NCBI RefSeq assembly: GCF_002272835.1
Contig: NZ_MLAO01000012.1
Location: forward strand, 1 to 63,360
Reading direction: 5' to 3'
DNA: 63,360 nucleotides
Origin: Helicobacter sp. 11S03491-1
GTDB taxonomy: Bacteria > Campylobacterota > Campylobacteria > Campylobacterales > Helicobacteraceae
The position numbers and the translations under genes were made by a program. The notes below the pieces were generated by a model, which was given only the letters and a program-made list of their open reading frames with translations, had not been told where the DNA came from and searched no databases. Of the stretch, positions 28,789 to 39,047 are shown in pieces (the first letter of the stretch is position 1; each line of letters opens with the position of its first letter).

Positions 28789-29523
28789 CTAGTTGATATT
28801 GGTATAAACTGCCTGGACATCATCGTCATCTTCAATTTTATCCAGTAGTTTTTCGATTTCATTAAGTTGTTCGTCATTGAGGATAATTGGAGTATTGGGT
28901 ATGCGTTTGAGTAGGGCATTTTTGATAGGAATATGAAGAGATTCGAAACCATCATTTAACTTGCCAAAATTCACATAATCACCATAAGCAATGCCTATTT
29001 CTTTTTCTTGTGTTTGTATTATTTCAAGCTCTTCAAGACCATAATCAATCAGGGTTAATTCTAATTCTTCCGGTGTTATTTGGGCTGTATGTAAATCTTG
29101 TTTATAAAATTCAAAAACACTTTTTCTGGAAAACATAAATTCCAATGAACCATTAGGCACAATAGAAGCCCCGGATATTTTATTAAAATAACTTTTAATA
29201 TTTGCAATTGTTCTTGTGGGGTTATCTGTTGTGCATTCAATCATGATCAATACTCCATAGGGAGCTTTGCCTTCATAAGTGATTTCAGTAAAAACACCAT
29301 CTTTGCCGCTTGCGCGTTTAATGGCAGCTTCAATATTATCTTTTGGCATATTTTGCGCTTTGGCATTAGCAATAGCAGTTCTTAATTTGGCATTCATTTC
29401 AGGATCGCTACCACCTTCTTTGGCTGCCACAGTGATTGTTTTGGCAAGTTTGGGGAAAACTTTACTCATTTTGTCCCATCGTTTTTCTTTGGCAGCTCTA
29501 CGATATTCAAATGCTCTTCCCAT
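28789..29523 (-). CDS. YebC/PmpR family protein
   Basis: This 244-residue protein belongs to the YebC/PmpR family, seen as DNA-binding regulators or, more recently, translation factors that relieve stalling on proline runs. Signatures are [36 protein letters not shown] and [18 protein letters not shown]. The ATG at 29523 begins MGRAFEYRR and has TTAGGAG upstream. A longer frame adds 22 unrelated residues. Confidence 0.93.
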   Translation of the reverse strand: MGRAFEYRRAAKEKRWDKMSKVFPKLAKTITVAAKEGGSDPEMNAKLRTAIANAKAQNMPKDNIEAAIKRASGKDGVFTEITYEGKAPYGVLIMIECTTDNPTRTIANIKSYFNKISGASIVPNGSLEFMFSRKSVFEFYKQDLHTAQITPEELELTLIDYGLEELEIIQTQEKEIGIAYGDYVNFGKLNDGFESLHIPIKNALLKRIPNTPIILNDEQLNEIEKLLDKIEDDDDVQAVYTNIN

Positions 29524-29627
29524 AAACACTCCTAAATTTTTAATTTGAATTATATCAAATGTATTTGAAAATATTTTTGGTGATAGCACTTTATGCCGAT
29601 AGTGTTTTGATAAGTTTGAAAAAAATT

Positions 29628-29655
29628 TTGCTTAATCAAGAGGTTTTGTTATAAT
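29628..29655 (+). promoter_or_regulatory. Sigma-70-type promoter of the small outer-membrane protein gene
   Basis: TTGCTT at 29628-29633 and TATAAT at 29650-29655 are 16 bases apart. The expected transcription start lies near 29662, about 20 bases before the preferred ATG. Confidence 0.6.
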
Positions 29656-29682
29656 ATTTTAATGTCGAAAGATTCAAGGATA

Positions 29683-30312
29683 ATGATGAAAATTTTAAAG
29701 CAATTGTTAATCATAGTTGTTTTTGGTTTTGGTAATTTGCTTGGTGGGCAAAGTTTGAAATTATTTTTAGGAGTAGATACCCGAGGAACAGATAGCATTT
29801 ATGATTCTAAGTATTATAAAAAAGGTGTTGGGATTGAAGATGAGAGGCGTTATGGGTATGAGGGGTTTATTGGCAGTAAATTTGGAGTTGAATATTTTTT
29901 TAATCAAAAAAATGGCTTGAGGGCATTTGTCGGGTTAGGTTATGCAAATATTAAATTATTGAATAGATCTAATAGATTTGATTCATATTCGGGCGTGGGG
30001 ACACGAGTAGGGCTGCATTATTTGTTGAATTACTATAGCGATGACAGATTTGATTTTGGATTCTTTGGAGGTGTGGATTATTTTAATAATTATTATAAAA
30101 GAAAAGATGAAAATATTGTTGCCAATCAAGTATTGGGCATTTTGGGCTTAAATATGACTATTGATTCCAAGCATCGTTTAGAAATTGGCACAGGGATACC
30201 TTTTTTTTCTATAGGAAGGTATAATTCTTTAAAGTATAAAAATATCCCAATTACAAGACAATTTAATAATCTTTATTATGGGATTTCTTATATATTTTTA
30301 TTTAATTTATGA
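29683..30312 (+). CDS. Small outer-membrane beta-barrel protein, unknown function
   Basis: This protein of about 209 residues begins [23 protein letters not shown], a signal peptide, then alternates aromatic and polar residues in short strands with many Tyr, Phe, Asn and Gly. This is the pattern of an 8- to 10-strand outer-membrane barrel. I chose the ATG at 29683 because AAGGA precedes it; the ATG at 29662 would give an almost leaderless message. It ends ...IFLFNL and overlaps the hemB stop by 6 bases, tail to tail. Confidence 0.7.
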   Translation: MMKILKQLLIIVVFGFGNLLGGQSLKLFLGVDTRGTDSIYDSKYYKKGVGIEDERRYGYEGFIGSKFGVEYFFNQKNGLRAFVGLGYANIKLLNRSNRFDSYSGVGTRVGLHYLLNYYSDDRFDFGFFGGVDYFNNYYKRKDENIVANQVLGILGLNMTIDSKHRLEIGTGIPFFSIGRYNSLKYKNIPITRQFNNLYYGISYIFLFNL

Positions 30313-31290
30313 TTTGGAATTTTTGGATAAATATTTTGCAATTTCTTTAGCATGATAAGAGATAATAATATCTGCTCCGGCACGTTTAAACCCAATCATT
30401 GTTTCTAGCATTACTTTTTCATAATCAATTACATGAGCATTTTGTGCAGCTTTTAATAAAGCATATTCTCCACTAACATTATAGATTGCTAAAGGCAAAA
30501 GTGTTCTTTCTCTAATGTCTCTAACAATATCTAAATAAGCCAAAGCGGGTTTTACCATCAAAATATCAGCCCCTTCAATCTCATCATTAAGACTCTCTAA
30601 AATTGCCTCTCTGCGATTGCAAGGATCTTCTTGATAGCTTTTTCTATCGCCAAAACTTGGGGTTGATTGGGCGACATCACGAAAGGGACCATAATAAGCG
30701 CTGGCAAATTTTGTAGAATAACTCATAATAGGAATATGGCTAAACCCTGCTTTATCAAGATAAGTTCTAATAGTAAGCACCATGCCATCCATCATCGTGC
30801 TTGGAGCAATAATATCTGCTCCGCTATTGCAAAGAACTACGGCTTGTTGCCCCAGAATTTCAAGTGTAGCATCATTATCAACTGTTTGGAGTGTAGTATC
30901 AACAATACCACAATGCCCATGGTCTGTGTATTCACAAAAACATAAATCAGCAGTGATGGTAATTTTAGGGTATTGTGCTTTGATGGCTCGAATTGTTTTA
31001 GCGACAATACCTTGATCGCTAAGTGCCTCACTCCCACAAGAGTCTTTGTGTGAAGGAATTCCAAATAAGAGGATATGATAAATGCCTAATTTTTGCAATT
31101 CTTGGCATTCTTGTAAAATATAATCACAACTCATTTGATAGACTTGGGGCATTGAGGGGATTTCATTTTTGATCCCTTTTCCCGGTATTACAAAAAGCGG
31201 ATAAATAAAATCTCTTATATCCAACCTTGTTTCTTTTACTAATTCCCTTAAGTTTTCTTTTAATCGTAATCGTCGTAGTCTCCTAAACAT
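30307..31290 (-). CDS. hemB: Delta-aminolevulinic acid dehydratase (porphobilinogen synthase)
   Basis: HemB condenses two 5-aminolevulinate molecules into porphobilinogen for haem synthesis. The 327 residues include FYPLF-like YPLFVIPG, the metal-site region [16 protein letters not shown] with its cysteines, APSTMMDGM, and the Schiff-base lysines in [16 protein letters not shown] and [11 protein letters not shown] chose the ATG at 31290, beginning MFRRLRRLR, with AGGAGAAATT upstream. It closes the minus-strand run starting at arsR; H. pylori also keeps hemB next to arsRS. Confidence 0.96.
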   Translation of the reverse strand: MFRRLRRLRLKENLRELVKETRLDIRDFIYPLFVIPGKGIKNEIPSMPQVYQMSCDYILQECQELQKLGIYHILLFGIPSHKDSCGSEALSDQGIVAKTIRAIKAQYPKITITADLCFCEYTDHGHCGIVDTTLQTVDNDATLEILGQQAVVLCNSGADIIAPSTMMDGMVLTIRTYLDKAGFSHIPIMSYSTKFASAYYGPFRDVAQSTPSFGDRKSYQEDPCNRREAILESLNDEIEGADILMVKPALAYLDIVRDIRERTLLPLAIYNVSGEYALLKAAQNAHVIDYEKVMLETMIGFKRAGADIIISYHAKEIAKYLSKNSKS

Positions 31291-31309
31291 AATTTCTCCT
31301 TTTGTTGAT

Positions 31310-32278
31310 TTAGTATTCAATACCTACAGCTCTGAGTCTATCGCGTAAATACCTCATTTGAATATTTTTGTCAAAACACCATTTGGGCGCTAATAATGTT
31401 TCATCATGCGCTCCTGCACTGACTCTTTGGACGACTACGTCCGGGGGGATAAGTTGCATGGATTCCACAATTAAGTCTGCATATTCCTCAAGCTCAATGG
31501 GGGTATAATTTCCTGCTTGATATATTTTTGCTAATTGTGTATCTGCGACGACATAAAGGGGGTGAATTTTAAGTCCATCAATTCCCCATTTTAATATTGT
31601 TTGAAGTGAGTGAATCATCATTTGAGGGGATTCATTAGGAAGACCATAAATAAGATGAGCACAAAGTTTAACCCCCCTTTGTCTTGTTTTGACAAAAAGT
31701 TCTTCCATGCCTTCTGTAAGATGTCCTCTGTTGGTTATTTTGAGTGTTTTGTCATAAACAGATTGGATGCCATATTCCAGCCATATTTCTTTGCCATCTT
31801 TAACATATTTTTCTAAAAGATCAAGGACTCTATCTTCTATACAATCTACCCTTGTTCCAATACTCATCCCTACAACATTAGGGAGTATGATAGCTTCTTC
31901 ATAAAGGCGCTTGAGTGTATCAAAGGGCGCATAAGTATTGGTGTAAGATTGGAAATAGACCATATATTTTCTAATCTCAAATTTATCTTTGTGAAATTGG
32001 GAATGCCATTGGAATTGTTCTTTGAGACTCTTGATTTGTTGCTCTAAAAGTGGATTTTGAGTCATTTTGAAATTCATTGTAATGGCTGTTGAGTTTAAAG
32101 GAGTGATTTTAGCAATACTTGGAGAAAAGCTTTCATTTTTGCAATAAATACACCCTCCTTTTGCCACACTTCCATCAATATTTGGACAAGTAAAACCCTC
32201 TAAAGAAATGGGTATTTTTCTTACTCTTTGACCAAATTTTGATTTAAAATACCGACCAATAGTGAGGATTTTTTTCAC
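31310..32278 (-). CDS. Radical SAM protein, TIGR01212/YhcC type
   Basis: This 322-residue protein has the unusual radical SAM cysteine layout of the YhcC group: [22 protein letters not shown], with the cluster cysteines in CIYC and the preceding Cys. It then has the barrel features [17 protein letters not shown] and [10 protein letters not shown]. The family's substrate is not established. It overlaps the purF stop by 4 bases and ends 19 bases before the hemB start. Confidence 0.85.
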   Translation of the reverse strand: MKKILTIGRYFKSKFGQRVRKIPISLEGFTCPNIDGSVAKGGCIYCKNESFSPSIAKITPLNSTAITMNFKMTQNPLLEQQIKSLKEQFQWHSQFHKDKFEIRKYMVYFQSYTNTYAPFDTLKRLYEEAIILPNVVGMSIGTRVDCIEDRVLDLLEKYVKDGKEIWLEYGIQSVYDKTLKITNRGHLTEGMEELFVKTRQRGVKLCAHLIYGLPNESPQMMIHSLQTILKWGIDGLKIHPLYVVADTQLAKIYQAGNYTPIELEEYADLIVESMQLIPPDVVVQRVSAGAHDETLLAPKWCFDKNIQMRYLRDRLRAVGIEY

Positions 32279-33678
32279 AAATTTGCCTTTGTAAAATCAT
32301 CAATATAGTTTCCATCAAAACAGGCTTGACAAAAATTTTCACTATCATCACAAGAAATGCTTTTTCGCAACCCTTCAAGAGATAAAAATACCAAAGAGTC
32401 TGCCCCAATAAAATCCCTAACTTCTTCAAGCGTATGATTCGCGCAGATAAGTTCAGATTTATTGGGTGTATCTACACCATAAAAACAAGGTGAAATTGTT
32501 GGAGGAGAGCTAATAAAAAGATGAATTTTTTTAGCTCCGGCATGTCTTAGGATTTTGATAATTTGTTTACTGGTAGTCCCACGCACAATTGAATCATCAA
32601 TAATAATGATCTCTTTATCTTTGATGAGTTCTGCAATGGGGTTGAGTTTTAGCCTTACTTTGAGTTCTCTGGCTGATTGAGTAGGTTCAATAAAAGTCCT
32701 GCCAATATAGTGATTGCGAATAATTCCTAATTCAAAGGGTATGCCACTTTCTCTGGAATATCCAATTGCAGCAGCCACACCGCTATCAGGGACAGGAATA
32801 ACCATATCGGCATCAATTTTGTATTCTTTGGCAAGTTGGATTCCCATTTGTTTGCGAATTTCATAAACGTTTTTTCCAAAAACCTTGCTATCAGGACGTG
32901 CAAAATATACATATTCAAAAATACAAGGATACGGATTGTGAGGAAAAATTTTTATAGATTTTGGCGTTGGAATATGTTTAGAGTAAGCGCCTTCAAAAAT
33001 CAGCATTTCACCGGGCTGTATATCTCGAATATATTCAGCTCCAATCAAATCAAACGCACAACTCTCGCTTGCTACAATATAACCTTCCGTGCCATCAGGA
33101 TTTGTAATTTTTCCTAAACTCAGAGGTCTTAATCCATATTTATCGCGAACAGCAAACATTTTTGTGCGTGATAAAAATACAAAAGCATAAGCCCCCTCTA
33201 TTTGTGTAAGTGCATCAACAATTCTATCTACAAGTTGATTTTTATGACTTTTGGCAATAAGATGAATGAGATTTTCTGTATCCAGATGGCTTTGAAATAT
33301 AGAACCTTCTTGAATAAGAGATTTCCTAACTTCTTTGGCATTTGTCAGGTTGCCATTATGGGCAAGTGCTATTTCGCCTAAGCTATATTTTGCAAAAATG
33401 GGCTGGGAATCATTCATAGAGTCTTCTCCGGCAGTAGAATAGCGATTGTGACCTATGCTTGATTTGCCTTGAAGTTTTTCCAGAATATTTTCATTAAAGA
33501 CTTTTGTAACTAAACCATTATTTTTGTAAGTAGAAATTTTTTGTCCATTAGACGCGCTGATACCGCTAGCTTCTTGCCCTCTATGTTGCATAGCAAAAAG
33601 AGCATAATAACTAAGTATTGAGGCATTATAAGCATTATAAATACCTACTACTGCACATTTTTCATTCCAGTCTTTCAT
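32275..33678 (-). CDS. purF: Amidophosphoribosyltransferase
   Basis: PurF makes phosphoribosylamine from PRPP and glutamine, the first committed step of purine synthesis. The chosen start gives MKDWNEKCAVVGIYN, so a 7-residue leader would be cleaved to free the nucleophile Cys8. AAAGGGAT precedes this ATG; an ATG 24 bases upstream lacks a site. The PRPP-binding motif is IIIDDSIVRGTTSKQI. The C-terminal CDDSENFCQACFDGNY supplies cysteines like the 4Fe-4S ligands of the B. subtilis-type enzyme. Confidence 0.95.
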   Translation of the reverse strand: MKDWNEKCAVVGIYNAYNASILSYYALFAMQHRGQEASGISASNGQKISTYKNNGLVTKVFNENILEKLQGKSSIGHNRYSTAGEDSMNDSQPIFAKYSLGEIALAHNGNLTNAKEVRKSLIQEGSIFQSHLDTENLIHLIAKSHKNQLVDRIVDALTQIEGAYAFVFLSRTKMFAVRDKYGLRPLSLGKITNPDGTEGYIVASESCAFDLIGAEYIRDIQPGEMLIFEGAYSKHIPTPKSIKIFPHNPYPCIFEYVYFARPDSKVFGKNVYEIRKQMGIQLAKEYKIDADMVIPVPDSGVAAAIGYSRESGIPFELGIIRNHYIGRTFIEPTQSARELKVRLKLNPIAELIKDKEIIIIDDSIVRGTTSKQIIKILRHAGAKKIHLFISSPPTISPCFYGVDTPNKSELICANHTLEEVRDFIGADSLVFLSLEGLRKSISCDDSENFCQACFDGNYIDDFTKANL

Positions 33679-33745
33679 ATAAATCCCTTTTGCTTTTGGC
33701 ATTATTCCATAATGTAAGAAACAAATCCATGTTTGATTTTTGTTT

Positions 33746-35008
33746 TTAAATCTTTATATTTTTGTTAGGAACATTACAATAGTTTTCGACCACACAATCA
33801 TGAATTATAAAACAATTAGTGTCATTTTCATATTTATAAGTAATATTGAATCCTTGTGCATCTAGGGTATTTTTGATGATATACATACCTAGTCCAAATC
33901 CATGGGAGTGCGATTTGGTAAAATCTTTGAAGTAGGGTTTAAAATATTCTTTAAAATCCATTTTGAGTGCTTCTCCCTTGTTGGAGATAATCAAATCGCA
34001 TTTATCTGTGCTGATGGTTGCTTTGCCATCAGATCCATATTTAATAGCGTTATCTAAGAGATTTTTTACTGACATGGCAAAAAGATCAAAATCAGCTTTG
34101 ATAAGATCATTGGGGGATAGAAGGATAATAGAATCCGGACTCATTTTATCTATTAAAAGCATTTTTTTAATATATTCAATAAGCTCATCTACCAGAAATT
34201 CCCTTTTATTGAGATCATAATTCTTTGATGAGAGTTGTTCAATTTTAGCAAATTGATTAATCAGAGTATTTAGACGTCCAAATGCAGAAGCTAATCTTTC
34301 TTTTTGCAAAGGATTCTCTACCATTTCAGCCGTGATCATACCTTTGGTAATAGGGGTTTTGAGTTCATGCATGATCGATCGCAAAAAAAGAGTTCTGGAT
34401 TTGCTTAGTGCAACAATTTTTTTGATGGCATTATCAAATTCATTGGCAAGTTCGCCAATTTCATCTTGTTGGTTAGTTTTGCAATTGATATTGAGTTTAC
34501 CATTTGAAAAATATCGGATTTGTTGGCGTAAATTTTTAAGTGGCAATAAACTTTTAATAACCAAAGTGAATAAAAAGATAAGTAACAAAATACCTGCAAA
34601 AGTAATGAGATAGTAATTTTGATAAGAAGTCTTAAAAGTGTCTTTATAAAGAGTGGCATTATGATTGGTCTCCAGAAGGATAAAAACTTCATTATTGAGT
34701 TTGATTGTCTTAGCAAGGATGCCATCAAAATTTTTAGGAAGTTTGTAGTAATTTAATAAAGCTTCTTTAATATCTGCTTCTGAAGCCGGTTCAAAGCCGA
34801 GATCTTTAAGATAGTTTTTTATAGTTTCAATACTTCCGTTGTAGTTAATAATTTGATTGATGGTAGTGACAAATTGTCTGTATTTAAATTCGGACTTATT
34901 TTGTTCGCTATCAATTTGAGATTTAATAAAATAAAAAGAAAATGCCGAAAAGCTCAAAAGCGCAAAGACAAATAACGCAGTGATTTTAAAAAAAATTGAA
35001 CTCTTCAT
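33746..35008 (-). CDS. arsS: Sensor histidine kinase, ArsS-like (acid-response)
   Basis: This 420-residue inner-membrane kinase has membrane segments near residues 8-28 and 130-155 with a periplasmic sensor between. A HAMP-like linker, the dimerisation helix SIMHELKTPITKG with the phosphorylated histidine, and the ATPase motifs NLLDNAIKYG and GFGLGMYIIKN follow. N-terminal and core sequence resemble H. pylori ArsS, which senses acid pH. Position 7 bases after arsR and near hemB supports orthology. In this organism the stimulus is inferred. Confidence 0.88.
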   Translation of the reverse strand: MKSSIFFKITALFVFALLSFSAFSFYFIKSQIDSEQNKSEFKYRQFVTTINQIINYNGSIETIKNYLKDLGFEPASEADIKEALLNYYKLPKNFDGILAKTIKLNNEVFILLETNHNATLYKDTFKTSYQNYYLITFAGILLLIFLFTLVIKSLLPLKNLRQQIRYFSNGKLNINCKTNQQDEIGELANEFDNAIKKIVALSKSRTLFLRSIMHELKTPITKGMITAEMVENPLQKERLASAFGRLNTLINQFAKIEQLSSKNYDLNKREFLVDELIEYIKKMLLIDKMSPDSIILLSPNDLIKADFDLFAMSVKNLLDNAIKYGSDGKATISTDKCDLIISNKGEALKMDFKEYFKPYFKDFTKSHSHGFGLGMYIIKNTLDAQGFNITYKYENDTNCFIIHDCVVENYCNVPNKNIKI

Positions 35009-35015
35009 TTATCTT

Positions 35016-35696
35016 TTAAGATTCCAATTTATAGCCCACACCTCTAACAGAAATGATATATTTTGGTTTTTTGGGATCTTCTTCAATTTTTGCTCTTAAT
35101 CTGCCAATGATAACATCAATACTTTTATTTGAACTTTCCGGATTGATGGATTCAGATTCAATAGCGATGGCTTCGCGTGAAAATACATGTCCTTTTTTGC
35201 TGATAAGAAGAGTAAGAATTTCATATTCTGCACGGGTAAGTTCAAGTTTTTTATCTCTAAAATAAACCTCACGACTATCTTTGTCTATTTTAAAAATAGA
35301 ATTTTTATCTTTTTGCTCATCTTTTCCACCTTTTTTGTTATAACGTCTCAAAAGAGATTGAATTCTGGCTAGAAGCTCTTTGGGATCGTATGGTTTGGGA
35401 ATATAATCATCTGCGCCATATTCAAGGGCTTTAACTTTATCATCCAAATCACTTCTTGCTGATGAGATAATGATGGGGATATTTTTTTGTTTGGCTACTC
35501 TTTTGCATACTTCAAGACCATCAAGATTGGGGAGAGTCAAATCTAATAACAATAAATCATAATGCTGCGTTGCTATAGCGCTCATTCCGGTATAAGGTTC
35601 ATCATAATTAGTTACATTAATATCATGTTGCTTAAGATATTCACTTAAAATCTCTGCAAGTTCTATATCGTCTTCTATCATCAATACTTCCAGCAT
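35016..35696 (-). CDS. arsR: OmpR-family response regulator, ArsR-like
   Basis: This 226-residue regulator pairs with the ArsS-like kinase. The receiver domain has the acidic pair EDD at residues 8-10, the phosphoacceptor Asp52 in LLDLTLP, and [10 protein letters not shown]. The C-terminal winged helix carries [27 protein letters not shown] and [11 protein letters not shown]. In H. pylori ArsR-P controls urease and acid-response genes, and the unphosphorylated form is essential; carry-over to this species is inference. Confidence 0.9.
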   Translation of the reverse strand: MLEVLMIEDDIELAEILSEYLKQHDINVTNYDEPYTGMSAIATQHYDLLLLDLTLPNLDGLEVCKRVAKQKNIPIIISSARSDLDDKVKALEYGADDYIPKPYDPKELLARIQSLLRRYNKKGGKDEQKDKNSIFKIDKDSREVYFRDKKLELTRAEYEILTLLISKKGHVFSREAIAIESESINPESSNKSIDVIIGRLRAKIEEDPKKPKYIISVRGVGYKLES

Positions 35697-35735
35697 TCTT
35701 ATAACCTCTAGAGAATAGTTTTAAGCCTGTATGAT

Positions 35736-35741
35736 ACTATA
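35736..35741 (-). promoter_or_regulatory. Possible -10 box of arsR
   Basis: TATAGT on the minus strand lies 40 bases upstream of the arsR start. There is no clear -35 hexamer. Confidence 0.3.
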
Positions 35742-35879
35742 AAATTAATAAATAAATCATATGTTTTTTGCTAAAAAAGGGCAATAAGGAACAAAGTTTA
35801 TTATTATTGTGGGGAATTCAAAATAATAAACTTTGTTAAAATAAGAAAAGTATAAAAATCATTACCAAACTAACAAGAA

Positions 35880-35956
35880 AACTTGGGGAAGGGGAAGCTC
35901 TCTGTTATTTGTAAGGATGGTTTTGCCACCCGCCTTTTTTGTATAGGCAAGGGGAT
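35880..35956. ncRNA. GC-richer intergenic block, possible structured RNA of unknown type
   Basis: Within a 290-base gene-free stretch of very AT-rich DNA, about 75 bases are clearly richer in G and C. They hold GGGGAAGGGG near the left side and GCCACCCGCC ... TAGGCAAGGGG on the right, which can form a GCCT/AGGC hairpin. No match to SRP RNA, tmRNA, RNase P or a riboswitch could be recognised, and the strand is unknown. Confidence 0.3.
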
Positions 35957-35986
35957 TTTAAATTATTTTAGTAAATGGATTTCTAA

Positions 35987-36250
35987 CTAATTTCCTAATT
36001 TTTCATCAATAATTGATAATTGATATTGAAGATAGTTAATAACCAAATCAAGTTTGCCGGATAAATTTTTTGTTTGTAATGATTGCAAGCCTTCAAATAA
36101 AACCAATGTTTTCTCACGTAAGGCATGAAGAATTGCAAATTCGTCTTTGGAGATTTGAATATCAGTTTTAGAAGGCGCTAAAACCTCTATATCTTTAGGA
36201 GTATCTTCTATTTCTGTAAGGGTTTGAAGAATCATATCTTTTAGTTCCAT
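35987..36250 (-). CDS. Small helical protein, possibly CiaD-like domain
   Basis: This 87-residue protein is almost all helix (LKDMILQTLTEIEDTPKDIEV, then a long amphipathic region ending LSIIDEKLGN). It resembles, from memory, the domain named after Campylobacter invasion antigen D, but the match is weak and no function should be assumed. AAAGGTGG precedes the ATG; a GTG four codons earlier is an alternative start. It overlaps the upstream TPR gene, so the two are probably co-translated. Confidence 0.55.
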   Translation of the reverse strand: MELKDMILQTLTEIEDTPKDIEVLAPSKTDIQISKDEFAILHALREKTLVLFEGLQSLQTKNLSGKLDLVINYLQYQLSIIDEKLGN

Positions 36251-36492
36251 TGCATCAACCACCTTTCGAAAATTTTTAGTTCTTCCCGGGTTGAAGCTTG
36301 GATAAAAAAGTTTCTAGCTTTTGTATTGACCCCTTTGAAGCTTTTATGCACATGCGTTAAGCGTTTATAGGCATTTTGTGCATCTTGGTTTGAAGGATCA
36401 TTTTTAAGAATTTCTTTATAAATTTCAAGCGCTTCTTCTTTGAATCCTTGAAGTTCATAAATGCTTGCAAGTGTAATTGTTTTAAAACTCAT
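36241..36492 (-). CDS. Small tetratricopeptide-repeat protein
   Basis: This 83-residue protein contains one clear TPR-like helix pair: ASIYELQGFKEEALEIYKEIL followed by DPSNQDAQNAYKRL. It is soluble and likely mediates protein contacts. It lies 8 bases after leuB with an AGGA site, and overlaps the small helical protein downstream. Confidence 0.7.
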   Translation of the reverse strand: MSFKTITLASIYELQGFKEEALEIYKEILKNDPSNQDAQNAYKRLTHVHKSFKGVNTKARNFFIQASTREELKIFERWLMQWN

Positions 36493-36500
36493 GATAATTC

Positions 36501-37565
36501 CTATTGTAAAAATTTTACGATTAAATCTCCCATTTGAGTGGTGCTACAAATTTCTTTAGCCCCAAAGGCTGCAATATCCTTGGTGCGATAACCTTCTTGG
36601 AGGGTTTTTGATATGGCTTTTTCAATCATTGAGGCTGCCTTAGTTTCTTTGAATGTATTTTTTAACATCATCGAAGCGCTTAAAATAGTCGCTATAGGAT
36701 TGGCAATCCCTAGTCCTGCAATATCCGGAGCAGATCCATGAATGGGTTCATATAATGCTGCTTTGCCTCCTGTGCTTGCAGAAGGTAGCAGTCCAATTGA
36801 TCCTGTAAGCATACTGGCTTCATCGCTTAAAATATCTCCAAATAAATTTCCTGTTAGGATAACATCAAATTGTTTAGGATTCAAGATAAGTTGCATACTT
36901 GCATTATCAACATATTGATGAGTTAGTGAGACTTGAGGATAATCTTTTCCTACTTCTGTAACCACTTCACGCCAAAGCAAACTGACATCCAAGACATTTG
37001 CCTTATCAACAGAGCAGAGTTTCTTTTTTCTGTTAAGGGCAAGTTCAAAAGCAACTTTTGCAATTCTTTTAATCTCATCTCTGGTATAAATCATTGTGTT
37101 GTAAGCGTGTTTTTCATCTTTGCCTTTAGGTTCTCCAAAATAGATTCCTCCTATCAATTCACGCACAACAACCAAATCCACCCCTCTGATGATCTCAGGT
37201 TTAAGCGTACTTGCTTCTAAAAGCTCATCAAATACAACTACAGGACGGATATTAGCAAAGATTTCTAATGCCTTTCTGAGTCTTAAAAGCCCACTTTCAG
37301 GTCGTAATTCTCTAGGGAGATAATCCCATTTGTTTCCTCCAATAGCTCCAAAAAGTATTCCATCAGCTTGCAAGCAACCTTGAATTGTTTCCTCAGGGAG
37401 AGGGTTTTTACAAGCATCATAAGCGCATCCTCCCATTAAATATTCTTGATATTGGATAGAAAAATGCTCTATTTGACTCACTGCATTTAATACTTTTTGG
37501 GCTTCCCTAACAATTTCAGGACCAATTCCATCTCCTTTGATAATGGCAATCCGGTAAGTTTTCAA
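36501..37565 (-). CDS. leuB: 3-isopropylmalate dehydrogenase
   Basis: LeuB oxidatively decarboxylates 3-isopropylmalate in leucine synthesis. The 354 residues are full length. Motifs include IKGDGIGPEIV, the substrate-binding arginines around LRPESGLLRLRKAL, YVDNASMQLI, NLFGDILSDEASM and GSAPDIAG. It overlaps leuD by 4 bases. leuA and leuC are not in the window, so the pathway is split. H. pylori lacks leucine synthesis. Confidence 0.97.
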   Translation of the reverse strand: MKTYRIAIIKGDGIGPEIVREAQKVLNAVSQIEHFSIQYQEYLMGGCAYDACKNPLPEETIQGCLQADGILFGAIGGNKWDYLPRELRPESGLLRLRKALEIFANIRPVVVFDELLEASTLKPEIIRGVDLVVVRELIGGIYFGEPKGKDEKHAYNTMIYTRDEIKRIAKVAFELALNRKKKLCSVDKANVLDVSLLWREVVTEVGKDYPQVSLTHQYVDNASMQLILNPKQFDVILTGNLFGDILSDEASMLTGSIGLLPSASTGGKAALYEPIHGSAPDIAGLGIANPIATILSASMMLKNTFKETKAASMIEKAISKTLQEGYRTKDIAAFGAKEICSTTQMGDLIVKFLQ

Positions 37566-38068
37566 TCCAGTTCCTTTATTTGTTTTTGCGCATATGCCAT
37601 CAACCCTCCGGCATTTAATAATTCAAACATAAAAGAAGGGATTTTGGCATAATTATAAAATTCATTTTTTGTGTGATTGATAATTTTATTATGTTCTAAA
37701 TCAATCTCCAATTGATCTCCTTCGGTGATTTTGTCAATATCATTTTGAGAAACTTCCAGTATTAAAAGACCTGTGTTAAAAGCATTGCGATAAAAAATTC
37801 TAGCAAAAGAAGGGGCTAAGACTGCCCCAATACCCGCTTCTCTTAGAGATAATGGTGCATGTTCTCTGCTGCTGCCACAACCAAAATTTTCATCTGCGAC
37901 AATAAAATCTCCTTTAGCAATCATATTGGCAAATCCGCTCCTAGAGTCCTCCATAATATGTTTTGCCAATTCTTTTGCATCGCTTGTGCTTAGATATCTT
38001 GCTGCAATAATAATATCTGTGTCAATATTTTTGCCGAATTTCCAAACTTTTCCGGTCCTGTTTTTCAT
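37562..38068 (-). CDS. leuD: 3-isopropylmalate dehydratase small subunit
   Basis: LeuD with LeuC isomerises isopropylmalate. This 168-residue protein has the signature FGCGSSREHAPLSLREAGIGAVLAPSFARIFYRNAFNTGLL and is close to the usual length. CAGGAG precedes its ATG. It leads the leuD-leuB-TPR-small-protein run on the minus strand. Confidence 0.95.
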   Translation of the reverse strand: MKNRTGKVWKFGKNIDTDIIIAARYLSTSDAKELAKHIMEDSRSGFANMIAKGDFIVADENFGCGSSREHAPLSLREAGIGAVLAPSFARIFYRNAFNTGLLILEVSQNDIDKITEGDQLEIDLEHNKIINHTKNEFYNYAKIPSFMFELLNAGGLMAYAQKQIKELD

Positions 38069-38126
38069 AAGCGCTCCTGATTGTTTAGTGTCTTTGATTT
38101 TAGCAAGTTTGTTTTAAAAAAAGACT

Positions 38127-39047
38127 TTATTTTTTGCTTGCATCGATAAAAATTTGATTATAAGATACCGAAACACCGATAAACAGATTTGTTCCAACTT
38201 GTTTAAAATATCTTCCTTTAAGCATATAAAAACTAACAAATGGAGCAATAGCAAAATTTTTATAAATTTTTGTATCCATTCTTACTTCTAATTCCAGCTC
38301 ATACTGAGGATTATGAGAAGGTTTGTAATTATTCAAGAGAAAATCTCTAAAATTTAGAAGATAAGTTAATTTTACATTATCTTGAATGTCATGTTGTATA
38401 TGAAATCCTGTCTGAATACCCAGACTTTCTACAGGTTTTTGATAAGTGAAATCTTCTTCACCAAATAAATTTAAATGCAAGTTTTTAATATAAGTACCTT
38501 CAAATATTTTAAATCCGGTGCTAAAGCGCAATATTTTTCTTCTATTAAAACCAACTTGAGGGGTAAATTCTGTTTGGTAACCAAGTTGCACATAAGGTCC
38601 AAGTTCAAAACCTCCAAGAATGTCTGTGAATTTCCAAATTCTTTGGGTGTAGTCTGAAGAAAGTAAAATTCTATCCAGAGTTTTGTTGTCAATCTTGGGT
38701 TCATCTTGAGGGTAGATGATATTCCTGCCATATTCAGCAAGCAAAGAATTAAAAATGACAAATCTTTTAGCATAATAGTTGGCATTAAAATCTAGAAATG
38801 CTTGCCCGACTATTTGAGAATTTCCTTTAATATAGTTGTTGGAAAAATTTTTGTAAATATTTTGATTTTTTAAGGATGAAGAAGAAAAATTTAAAGAAAT
38901 TCTTTTGAGTTCCAAGTGCCACCCACTTCTTGATGTGTCAATATCTAAATCTGATAGCGCCATATTTTTTGGGATATTTGAATCATCTTTTGCAAAAATA
39001 CTATTTGTTAAAAAGAAAATCCATACCATGATTTTGAGGATTTTCAT
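38127..39047 (-). CDS. Outer-membrane beta-barrel protein, unknown function
   Basis: This protein of about 306 residues starts MKILKIMVWIFFLTNSIFAKD, a signal peptide cut before KDDS. The rest is beta-strand-like with alternating aromatic residues and ends in IGVSVSYNQIFIDASKK. I chose the ATG at 39047 because it begins the signal peptide and overlaps the rarA stop (ATGA). I do not recognise a specific family. Confidence 0.65.
   Translation of the reverse strand: MKILKIMVWIFFLTNSIFAKDDSNIPKNMALSDLDIDTSRSGWHLELKRISLNFSSSSLKNQNIYKNFSNNYIKGNSQIVGQAFLDFNANYYAKRFVIFNSLLAEYGRNIIYPQDEPKIDNKTLDRILLSSDYTQRIWKFTDILGGFELGPYVQLGYQTEFTPQVGFNRRKILRFSTGFKIFEGTYIKNLHLNLFGEEDFTYQKPVESLGIQTGFHIQHDIQDNVKLTYLLNFRDFLLNNYKPSHNPQYELELEVRMDTKIYKNFAIAPFVSFYMLKGRYFKQVGTNLFIGVSVSYNQIFIDASKK

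Noticed and set aside
35880-35956. Reading the GC-richer block as SRP RNA or tmRNA
   Set aside because: The SRP loop signature and the tmRNA tag and tRNA-like ends are absent, so only an unknown RNA candidate is kept.
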